Assembly: GCA_002438905.1 (NCBI GenBank)
Contig: DJSA01000095.1
Span: 1 to 10,915, forward strand
Origin: Bacteroidales bacterium UBA6346
GTDB taxonomy: Bacteria > Bacteroidota > Bacteroidia > Bacteroidales > UBA932
Length of the DNA: 10,915 nucleotides
Direction of reading: 5' to 3'
The translations under genes and the position numbers were made by a program. Shown one piece after another: positions 1 to 5,596 of this stretch; position 1 is the stretch's first letter, and each line of letters opens with the position of its first letter. A model generated the notes under the pieces. That model had not been told where the DNA came from. It worked only from the letters and a program-made list of their open reading frames with translations, and did no database searches.

Positions 1-133
1 TGATGAGGAACAGAAAATTCCCCGCAGCCTCCATTTTGGAAAGATACATTGTCTTGTCCACATAATACTTGTCCTCTTCACGCACCTGCGCGAAATCGGA
101 AATTCCGTAAGGTATGAGCTTGTACGATGTCAT
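1..133 (-). CDS. AAA-ATPase-like / PD-(D/E)XK-type protein, N-terminal fragment
   Basis: Reading the minus strand from the ATG at 133 gives 44 codons open to the window edge, beginning MTSYKLIPYGISDFAQVREE and continuing with a YYVDKT motif. The pattern of I/LPxGISDF, a short charged stretch, then YYVDKT is the usual N-terminus of the AAA-ATPase-like family (PF09820), proteins of about 500-580 residues that normally carry a Walker A site just after this segment and a PD-(D/E)XK nuclease-like C-terminus (PF08011). The Walker A site itself lies outside the window. Bacteroidales genomes carry many copies and their role is unsettled. The gene is transcribed divergently from the sigma-factor gene, so it probably has no functional tie to the transport operon. 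The start is supported by the motif sitting at the normal distance from the N-terminus and by a promoter-like box about 25 bases upstream. Confidence 0.82.
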   Translation of the reverse strand, partial: MTSYKLIPYGISDFAQVREEDKYYVDKTMYLSKMEAAGNFLFLI

Positions 134-158
134 GTCTCTGAAAAATTACAAACAGTGA

Positions 159-189
159 CAAAAATACGAAAAATCGGCTATATCACAAC
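159..189 (-). promoter_or_regulatory. Putative Bacteroidota-type promoter of the leftward AAA-ATPase-like gene
   Basis: On the minus strand, positions 166-159 read TATTTTTG, a full match to the Bacteroidota -7 consensus TAnnTTTG. Nineteen bases further upstream (189-186) is GTTG, three of four matches to the -33 TTTG box. The predicted transcription start would lie roughly 20 bases before the ATG at 133. Matches in such A/T-rich DNA can occur by chance, so the call rests on the combination of box, spacing and position before a start codon. Confidence 0.5.
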
Positions 190-233
190 TAATCTGAAAC
201 CCTCAGGACCCCCCTATTCACATCGATTTTTCG
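167..233. repeat. Perfect 10-base inverted repeat in the divergent promoter region
   Basis: CGAAAAATCG at 167-176 and its exact reverse complement CGATTTTTCG at 224-233 are separated by 47 bases. The left arm directly abuts the -7 box of the leftward promoter; the right arm lies 16 bases upstream of the -33 box of the rightward promoter. The matches do not extend beyond ten bases. The long spacer makes an RNA hairpin or terminator unlikely; two copies of a protein-binding site facing the two promoters is a possible reading, which is inference. The core recurs upstream of the first SusC-type gene at 2127-2135. Confidence 0.45.
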
Positions 234-266
234 GGACAAATGAAAAATTTTTGTTCGTTTTCGGGA
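228..266 (+). repeat. Direct repeat TTTTCGGGA, two copies 30 bases apart
   Basis: TTTTCGGGA occurs at 228-236 and again at 258-266, start to start exactly 30 bases, close to three helical turns, which would put both copies on about the same face of the DNA. The second copy sits between the putative -33 and -7 boxes of the sigma-factor promoter, where a bound protein would be expected to influence transcription. The first copy overlaps the right arm of the 10-base inverted repeat. Function is not demonstrated; chance is possible in low-complexity sequence. Confidence 0.4.
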
Positions 267-283
267 AAGGTTCTATATATTTG
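250..283 (+). promoter_or_regulatory. Putative Bacteroidota-type promoter of the ECF sigma-factor gene
   Basis: TATATTTG at 276-283 matches the -7 consensus TAnnTTTG completely, and TTTG at 250-253 matches the -33 box. The 22-base gap is slightly longer than the usual 19-21. Transcription would begin near 290, giving a leader of about 24 bases before the ATG at 314. This also argues that the open frame extending back to a GTG at 155 is not coding, since it would contain its own promoter. If real, the housekeeping sigma factor supplies the basal level of the ECF factor. Confidence 0.6.
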
Positions 284-313
284 TGGACAATTTTGCACGA
301 GGCTGACTTTAGA

Positions 314-898
314 ATGAAGGTTGATTCTGAAATATCAGAAATCACAATATGGCACAGGTTCAGGGAAGGGGACACCGAGGCGTTCTCCCTCCTCTATGGT
401 CTGTACATCGATGAGATGTATCGCTACGGGATGAAAATCGTTTCCGATCGGGACATGCTGACGGATGCCATCCATGATGTTTTCGTGAAATTGTTCAGTG
501 CCGTAAGGCTGCCATCGGACATCAGAAGCCCAAAGGCCTATCTCTTCAGGTCTCTCCGGGGGCAGATTTACGACAATCTCAGGCGTGGGGGGGGCAGATA
601 CCCTTCCATAGGTCTTGACAACATACCGTTCAACGTCGAGTGGAGGCTCTCGGATGACGCCGCGAGCGAATATGAGAACAGAGCCGAGACCGAGGAGAAA
701 TACAAGCGCGCGCTGTCTGTCATGACGGACAGGCAGAAAGAGGCGGTTTACCTTCATTATTCTTTGGGCTTCTCTTTCGAGGAGACCGCCGCTCTGATGG
801 ACATGAACGTCCAGTCTGTCAGGAATCTCATGTCCAGGGCTCTTGCAAAGGTCAGGAAAATGATGTCCCTGGCGGTTTTCCTGCATCTTTTTGTCTGA
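314..898 (+). CDS. ECF (sigma-70 family) RNA polymerase sigma factor
   Basis: A 194-residue protein of normal ECF length. Region sigma-2 spans roughly residues 20-92, with the EAFSLLYGLYID helix, the DAIHDVFVKLF segment (about 51-61) typical of core-polymerase binding, and SPKAYLFRSLRGQIYDNLRR (about 72-91) for the -10 element. Region sigma-4 spans about 132-181, with MTDRQKEAVYLHYSLGFSFE followed by the recognition helix around NVQSVRNLMSRALAKVRK. The short hydrophobic tail (SLAVFLHLFV) is common in Bacteroidota factors of this type. The frame stays open upstream to a GTG at 155, but the ATG at 314 gives the family length and lies just after a promoter match. A FecR-family gene follows, then an STN-containing transporter, so the likely role is ligand-induced transcription of the downstream uptake operon. 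The sigma-2/sigma-4 linker is encoded in part by a run of eight G. Confidence 0.93.
   Translation: MKVDSEISEITIWHRFREGDTEAFSLLYGLYIDEMYRYGMKIVSDRDMLTDAIHDVFVKLFSAVRLPSDIRSPKAYLFRSLRGQIYDNLRRGGGRYPSIGLDNIPFNVEWRLSDDAASEYENRAETEEKYKRALSVMTDRQKEAVYLHYSLGFSFEETAALMDMNVQSVRNLMSRALAKVRKMMSLAVFLHLFV
587..594 (+). repeat. G8 homopolymer inside the sigma-factor gene
   Basis: Eight consecutive G encode Gly92, Gly93 and the first two bases of Gly94 in the linker between sigma-2 and sigma-4. With seven G the frame meets TAG after residue 98; with nine G it meets TGA after residue 101. Either slip would leave a sigma-2-only fragment without the -35-binding domain. Poly-G tracts of this length are known slippage sites in other bacteria; variation at this one is inferred, not seen. 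Confidence 0.9.
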
Positions 899-968
899 AC
901 TCCGATTTTGTCCGAATCGAAAAAAGTGCGGTGGTGTGAGTATAAAACACACGCTTCCGTGGTCTGTT

Positions 969-1014
969 ATGCTGTTGTGTTGTCTCTGGGTGTTGCCTAC
1001 ACTTGGAACAGCAT
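969..1014 (+). repeat. Inverted repeat in the sigma / anti-sigma gap (possible leader hairpin)
   Basis: ATGCTGTT at 969-976 is followed by its exact reverse complement AACAGCAT at 1007-1014, enclosing 30 bases. Inside, GTGT (977-980) can pair with ACAC (999-1002), which would extend the helix after a four-base bulge. There is no following U-tract, so it is not a classical intrinsic terminator. It lies 40 bases before the anti-sigma ATG, within a 156-base gap (899-1054) that otherwise shows no gene and no convincing TAnnTTTG box. It could attenuate or process the mRNA between the two regulators, or mean nothing. Confidence 0.4.
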
Positions 1015-1054
1015 CCGGTAAAGGACAATAATGACTGCTAATAACTGATTGGGA

Positions 1055-2128
1055 ATGAATGATAAAGATAATCTGACGGGCGAAATCTTCTCTGTAATGG
1101 AGCCCATCGAGGAACACATCAGCGAACCGGACAGAGTGAGACTGTGGATTTCGATTGACCGGGACTACAGAATTGTGGGAAGGCGGAATAGGCGCATGAG
1201 GATCTTCTTTCGGACTCTTGCGGCAGCAGCGGGGATTGCTGCGGCTGTCGTTGTCGGCGTGCTTGTGAACCGCGAGTTTGCTGCAGGCGATGTGCATGGT
1301 GTTTTTGGCCCTCAACTAGTGGCTGACTATTATCCTGAAAAATATAGTGAGATACAAATCGTCCTTCCTATCGACACCCTGAAGGTCACTGGGAATGCAG
1401 AAATAACCTATGATGAAAACTTGTTGTCAATAAGTTCCGACGGGGCGTTGCATTCGTATGAAATCGCCGCCGCGGACGAAATTCACAAATTGTCCGTGCC
1501 TTACGGAAAGACAGCCCTCCTGAGGCTGGCGGACGGTACGAGCCTGCATCTCAATGCTGGCTCTGCCATTGCATTCAAGGCTGGGATGCCCGGGAAGTCC
1601 AGGGTTCTCTATCTCAACGGGGAGGCCTACCTCGACGTGGCGCGGGACGAAGACCGTCCGTTCGAGGTAATTACGGACAGGATGAATGTTTCCGTGCTCG
1701 GGACCAGCTTTAACGTGGACGCATACCATGGCGAGGAGAGCCAAAGCGTGGTGCTCGTTTCCGGCCGAGTCAAGGTTGGTTCAGAGCGTCTGGACGGAGA
1801 ATATGTGATGCGTCCCAACCAGAAGCTCAGCATTACCCAGTCAGAGACTGTGGAAGTGCGGACCGTGGATACGGAAGACTATGTGTGCTGGACAACCAAG
1901 CTCCTGAAGTTCAAGCGTTCGGACATTGCGGATGTGCTCAGGCGGCTGGAGCGTCACTACAATGTGGATTTCTTGTGTGATGAGACCGTCAATGGTCTGT
2001 CCATCACCGGCAATATGGACATATCGGGGGACTGTGAGAACGCTTTGGAAAACCTTTCAATTGTCTCAGGAATATCCTATCGGAAGGAAAAGGACGGAGT
2101 CTATGCCATAACAATGGAAAGGCGCTGA
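1055..2128 (+). CDS. FecR-family anti-sigma factor (inner-membrane signal transducer)
   Basis: A 357-residue protein. Residues 1-50 are charged and cytoplasmic, the part expected to hold the ECF sigma factor. One membrane segment spans about 52-72 (alanine/valine-rich, after the basic stretch RRNRRMR). The periplasmic FecR domain covers about 148-242, with the typical VPYGKTALLRLADGTSLHLN start, the LNGEAYLDVARDEDRPFEV block and VLGTSFNVDAY. The C-terminal domain (about 282-354, LKFKRSDIADVLRRLERHYN onward) matches DUF4974, a small domain related to STN. The start is the ATG at 1055; a TTG two codons upstream is possible but a stop at 1046-1048 bars any longer form. It lies between the sigma factor and an STN-bearing transporter, the standard order for outer-membrane-to-cytoplasm signalling. 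Which ligand triggers it is unknown. Residues 73-147 between membrane and FecR domain show no motif I can name, though such spacers are common. Confidence 0.93.
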   Translation: MNDKDNLTGEIFSVMEPIEEHISEPDRVRLWISIDRDYRIVGRRNRRMRIFFRTLAAAAGIAAAVVVGVLVNREFAAGDVHGVFGPQLVADYYPEKYSEIQIVLPIDTLKVTGNAEITYDENLLSISSDGALHSYEIAAADEIHKLSVPYGKTALLRLADGTSLHLNAGSAIAFKAGMPGKSRVLYLNGEAYLDVARDEDRPFEVITDRMNVSVLGTSFNVDAYHGEESQSVVLVSGRVKVGSERLDGEYVMRPNQKLSITQSETVEVRTVDTEDYVCWTTKLLKFKRSDIADVLRRLERHYNVDFLCDETVNGLSITGNMDISGDCENALENLSIVSGISYRKEKDGVYAITMERR

Positions 2129-2172
2129 AAAATCGATATTATAACAAATAATTAATTTAACACTTCTAATAA
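2127..2172 (+). promoter_or_regulatory. A/T-rich leader of the first SusC-type gene with a GAAAAATCG motif
   Basis: The 44 bases between the anti-sigma stop and the transporter ATG are almost entirely A and T. They begin with GAAAAATCG (2127-2135), the same 9-mer seen at 168-176 and, inverted, at 224-232 in the divergent promoter region; the match to 222-232 extends to 11 bases. A small ATTAT/ATAAT inverted repeat lies at 2138-2152. This is the logical place for an ECF-dependent promoter driving the transport genes, but no recognition motif for this sigma factor is known to me, so the promoter role is inference from position. Confidence 0.35.
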
Positions 2173-5100
2173 ATGAGCAGAATAAGGAAACTTGCTGATT
2201 TCATCCGCAGGGGCTGTCTTGTCCTGGGCATTGCGCTGTTTGGCTTGAGCGCTGCCGCTCAGACCAAAGGCATCACCATTTCGGTGAAGAATACTCCCGC
2301 CGTGGAGGTTCTCAAAATGCTTGAGCGTGATTACGGCTATGTCTTTCTCTACAACGAGGATGAAGTCAAGCTTGACAGGAGCGTGAGCGTCAGCGTGAAG
2401 AATGCCGGCATCGCGGAGGTTATGGACAAAGTCCTCTGGAAAGGACTGGACTACAAGGTAAGGGGCCGTCAGGTCATCATCACCAAAGAACCCGACCGGG
2501 CTCCACGGAGTACGGATGCGAGGAAGAAGGAGTCCAATCCTGAACGGAAGATCAAAATCTCTGGAATTGTAACCGATGCCAACGGCGAACCGCTCATCGG
2601 GGCCGGCGTCATGCTGAAGGGAACCGGAAAAGGTGCCGTGACCGATGTCGACGGGCGCTTTTCCATTGAAGCGGGCAGTTCTGACGTGCTTGAAGTGTCC
2701 TACATCAACTATGTCACCCAGGATATACCTATAGAGGGAAAATCTGATTTCAACATCATGCTGAAGGAAGACACAATGTCCATCCAAGAGACGGTCGTGG
2801 TGGGTTACGGCACGCAGAAAAAGGAGAGCGTCGTCGGATCCATAGCGCAGGCAAAGGGGGAACAGTTGATGCGGTCCGGCGTTCAGGGGAACGTGGGGCA
2901 GATGCTTTCGGGACTTATGCCCGGACTTTCGACCCAGACCGTGTCCGATATGCCGGGTAACGATGACCCGACCATCACCATCAGAGGACTTTCCTCCTGG
3001 AACGGCTCTTCGCCGCTGGTGCTCATCGATGGGGTGGAGCGTAAGATGTCGGACATCGATGCCGGACAGATTGAAAGCATATCCGTGCTGAAGGATGCCT
3101 CCGCTACGGCCGTGTTCGGAGTCAAGGGAGCGGAAGGCGTGATCCTCGTCACCACAAAGCGTGGAAAGGAAGGACGGGCAAGCGTCTCGTTCTCGGCCAA
3201 CGCCACATTCAAGGTGATTGGTGATATGCCCGACCTTCAGGATGCTTACGACACCTATCGTTATCAGAATGAACTGGTTGAGAAGTCACTCCCGTACGAC
3301 GAGGCAAGCTGGGGCTATTATTCCCCTGTCGGAGAGACCAACAAATACCGTTATCCGTCTTCGCGCACCGAGGCCGATCTCTATCCTAACATCAACTGGC
3401 CTGATGCCATCACCAAGGATTTCGCCATGACGCAGAGGTATGACCTTAACGTGACGGGCGGAACCAAGTTCGCCAAGTACTTTGCCGCCATCTCCTATTT
3501 GAAGGATGACGACCTGTTGAAGTCCGGAGATAATGACAATCTGCCGTTCAATCCACAGTTCGGATTCCAGCACTACAACATAAGGCTGAACGTGGACCTT
3601 AACTTCACGCCATCGACAATTGTCAGCGTCAATCTTGCAGGCTCTTTCAGGATGAGGGACGAGGTGCCTACACAATATGGTGAGATATGGAATGCCTTTT
3701 ACAGCCTGTCACCGTCCATATTCCCGATACAATATGAGGACGGTGCTTATGGCAAACCTTATGGCGGTACGGAAAAAAACCCTGTTGCAGTGCTTTCCGG
3801 CGCGACTAATTTTCAGAAAAAGAATACTTTCCAGATGATGTCGGATGTCACCCTAAAGCAGAAACTTGACTTCATCACCAAAGGGCTCTCCGTGTCGGGA
3901 ACATTCTCGTTTGATACTAGATTCCTCTCTGAAAGGAACTTCGGCTGGTCGAACGTGCTCTCCAAGGCAGTCGACAGAAACACGGGCTCGGTGATCTATG
4001 ATCCTCCTACAGGCGACAACGATATGGACTATTATCCCGCACCGCCTTGGTTCGGTGGTGAGGAGCTGTCCGTGAACAGCACCGTACGCCGCATCTATTA
4101 CAAGGCTCAGGTGGACTATGCCCGCAGTTTCGGCAAACATGACGTGACGGCGCTCGCCCTTATGAGCCGCGAGCAGATGGCGGACGGAAGCGAGTTCCCC
4201 CACTATCGTGAAGACTGGGTGGGAAGACTTACCTACGCATTTGACAACCGCTATTTTGTGGAGGCCAACGGCTCGTACAATGGGTCGGAGAAGTTCGCCG
4301 CAAAATACCGCTTCGGATTTTTCCCATCGTTGGGTCTTGGCTGGCAGATTTCGGAAGAGCCTTTCTTCAAGCCATTGAGGAAGGTTGTCGACAGATTTAA
4401 GTTCCGCTATTCCATCGGACAGGTCGGAAGCGACAATTTCGCGGCACAGCGCTGGGCCTACATGAGCACATGGGCTGTCGGCGACAACAACGCCAAGGGC
4501 GTGTTCGGAACTATCTACCAGGGCCCTTATGGCAACTCTCAGGGAGCAAGCTACCTTCAGTATAAGGAGTCTCAAGTGGGCAACCCGGATCTGCAGTGGG
4601 AAGTCTCCACGAAGCAGAACATCGGAATCGAGTTCGCCTTCTTCAACCAGTTGATTGCCGGTTCCTTTGATTTGTTCCAGGACAATAGGGACAAGGTCTT
4701 CTTGTCCGCGGACAAGCGTGCGAACAGCGTCCCGGCATATTTCGGGGCTGCCCCAGTGGCGGCGAATCTGGGCAAGGTGCGTAACCGGGGATTCGAACTT
4801 GATGTGACACTGCGTCGTTCGTTCGGTGAATGGACTCCATGGCTGCGCTATACCTTCGCGCATGCAAAGGAAGTGGTCATCTCCATGGACGATCCGGAAC
4901 TCATACCGGCCTACCAGAAGAACGAGGGCTTCAGGATCGATCAGCCCAAGACTTATGTCGATCAGGACAAGTTCATCACAAGCTGGGATGACGTCTACGG
5001 ACGGGTAGGTGGAGAAAACAACACGACAAGACTTCCTGGAAGCGCGGTAAGCATTGATTATAATGCCGATGGAGTCATCAATGAGAATGACAAGATACCT

Positions 5101-5571
5101 TACGGCTATCCTTCGCACCCCGAGAATACCTACAACATCTTCCTAGGTCTCGACTACAAGGGCTTCAGCGCTCAGGTTCAATTTCTTGGTGTTTATAATA
5201 TCTCCCACAATTACTTCTCCAATGGTAGGACAGCCATGACAAAAAGCGCATTGGCGCCTTTCGCCAGTCCGATGTTGTGGGATTATTGGACTCCGGAAAA
5301 TACGGATGCGGTTTATGCATTGGGCGGCGGCACCTCGACACGCGGGATGTGGTTTGACGGATCATACCTGCGTCTCAAAAGTGCGGAACTCTCCTACACG
5401 TTCACCGGCAAGATCCTTCGCAAACTGCGCGTGTCGTCCCTGAAACTCACTGCGGCAGGCCACAACCTGTTCTTCTGGTCCAAGATGCCCGAAGAGCGTG
5501 AGGAGTACAACTACACGAACGCCTATCCTCCTCTGAAAAGATTCAGCTTCGGTCTGAACGTCACATTCTGA
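2173..5571 (+). CDS. SusC/RagA-family TonB-dependent transporter with N-terminal STN signalling domain
   Basis: An 1132-residue outer-membrane transporter that takes up ligand delivered by its SusD-type partner, powered by TonB. In order: signal peptide about 1-30 (basic start, hydrophobic core, SAAAQ cut site); STN domain about 34-104 (ITISVKNTPAVEVLKMLERD to RQVIITK); CarboxypepD_reg-like domain about 127-199 (ISGIVTDANGEPLIGAGVML, AVTDVDGRFSI); TonB-box/plug about 206-331 with ETVVVGYGTQKKESVVGSIA, TITIRGLSSW, PLVLIDGVER, ISVLKDASATAVFGVKGAEG and TTKRG; then a 22-strand-type barrel ending in a phenylalanine, the usual BAM-recognition end. A DxNxDGxxNxxD loop at residues 962-973 resembles a calcium-binding site and is common in the family. 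The STN domain makes this a transducer as well as a transporter, matching the upstream sigma and FecR genes. Start chosen at ATG 2173 because it gives a clean signal peptide. Substrate unknown. Confidence 0.96.
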   Translation: MSRIRKLADFIRRGCLVLGIALFGLSAAAQTKGITISVKNTPAVEVLKMLERDYGYVFLYNEDEVKLDRSVSVSVKNAGIAEVMDKVLWKGLDYKVRGRQVIITKEPDRAPRSTDARKKESNPERKIKISGIVTDANGEPLIGAGVMLKGTGKGAVTDVDGRFSIEAGSSDVLEVSYINYVTQDIPIEGKSDFNIMLKEDTMSIQETVVVGYGTQKKESVVGSIAQAKGEQLMRSGVQGNVGQMLSGLMPGLSTQTVSDMPGNDDPTITIRGLSSWNGSSPLVLIDGVERKMSDIDAGQIESISVLKDASATAVFGVKGAEGVILVTTKRGKEGRASVSFSANATFKVIGDMPDLQDAYDTYRYQNELVEKSLPYDEASWGYYSPVGETNKYRYPSSRTEADLYPNINWPDAITKDFAMTQRYDLNVTGGTKFAKYFAAISYLKDDDLLKSGDNDNLPFNPQFGFQHYNIRLNVDLNFTPSTIVSVNLAGSFRMRDEVPTQYGEIWNAFYSLSPSIFPIQYEDGAYGKPYGGTEKNPVAVLSGATNFQKKNTFQMMSDVTLKQKLDFITKGLSVSGTFSFDTRFLSERNFGWSNVLSKAVDRNTGSVIYDPPTGDNDMDYYPAPPWFGGEELSVNSTVRRIYYKAQVDYARSFGKHDVTALALMSREQMADGSEFPHYREDWVGRLTYAFDNRYFVEANGSYNGSEKFAAKYRFGFFPSLGLGWQISEEPFFKPLRKVVDRFKFRYSIGQVGSDNFAAQRWAYMSTWAVGDNNAKGVFGTIYQGPYGNSQGASYLQYKESQVGNPDLQWEVSTKQNIGIEFAFFNQLIAGSFDLFQDNRDKVFLSADKRANSVPAYFGAAPVAANLGKVRNRGFELDVTLRRSFGEWTPWLRYTFAHAKEVVISMDDPELIPAYQKNEGFRIDQPKTYVDQDKFITSWDDVYGRVGGENNTTRLPGSAVSIDYNADGVINENDKIPYGYPSHPENTYNIFLGLDYKGFSAQVQFLGVYNISHNYFSNGRTAMTKSALAPFASPMLWDYWTPENTDAVYALGGGTSTRGMWFDGSYLRLKSAELSYTFTGKILRKLRVSSLKLTAAGHNLFFWSKMPEEREEYNYTNAYPPLKRFSFGLNVTF

Positions 5572-5596
5572 AACATGAGATTTGATTGAGAAAGAT

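Noticed and set aside
155..313. In-frame upstream extension of the sigma-factor gene from a GTG at 155.
   Set aside because: The extra 53 residues show no sigma-factor features, would make the protein much longer than the family, and the stretch contains promoter-like boxes for both directions. The ATG at 314 is the better start.
134..313. Mobile element ends, attachment sites, tRNA genes or CRISPR-like repeats in the intergenic regions.
   Set aside because: No tRNA-like cloverleaf, regularly spaced repeat, transposase or target-site duplication was visible here or in the other gaps.
969..1031. Short open frame of 20 codons (MLLCCLWVLPTLGTASGKGQ) in the sigma / anti-sigma gap.
   Set aside because: It has no ribosome-binding context, no recognised similarity, and its first eight bases are one arm of the inverted repeat. 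Possible as a leader peptide but not supportable from this sequence.
335..1315. Long minus-strand open frame (326 codons) opposite the sigma and anti-sigma genes.
   Set aside because: It is antisense to two clearly recognisable genes, crosses their gap, and its translation shows no family motif, signal or domain. It reads as a codon-bias shadow.
2138..2152. ATTAT-AACAA-ATAAT inverted repeat before the first SusC-type gene as a terminator or operator.
   Set aside because: Five A/T pairs in an A/T-rich leader are weak and expected by chance; there is no GC stem or U-tract.
3853..5118. Minus-strand open frame of 421 codons opposite the first SusC-type gene.
   Set aside because: It is wholly antisense to the beta-barrel coding region, with no recognisable domain in the translation and no promoter or start context of its own.
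5582..5596. TTG start five codons upstream of the first SusD-type ATG.
   Set aside because: The ATG at 5597 gives a compact lipoprotein signal peptide with the lipobox cysteine at residue 24; the TTG would add acidic residues in front of it.
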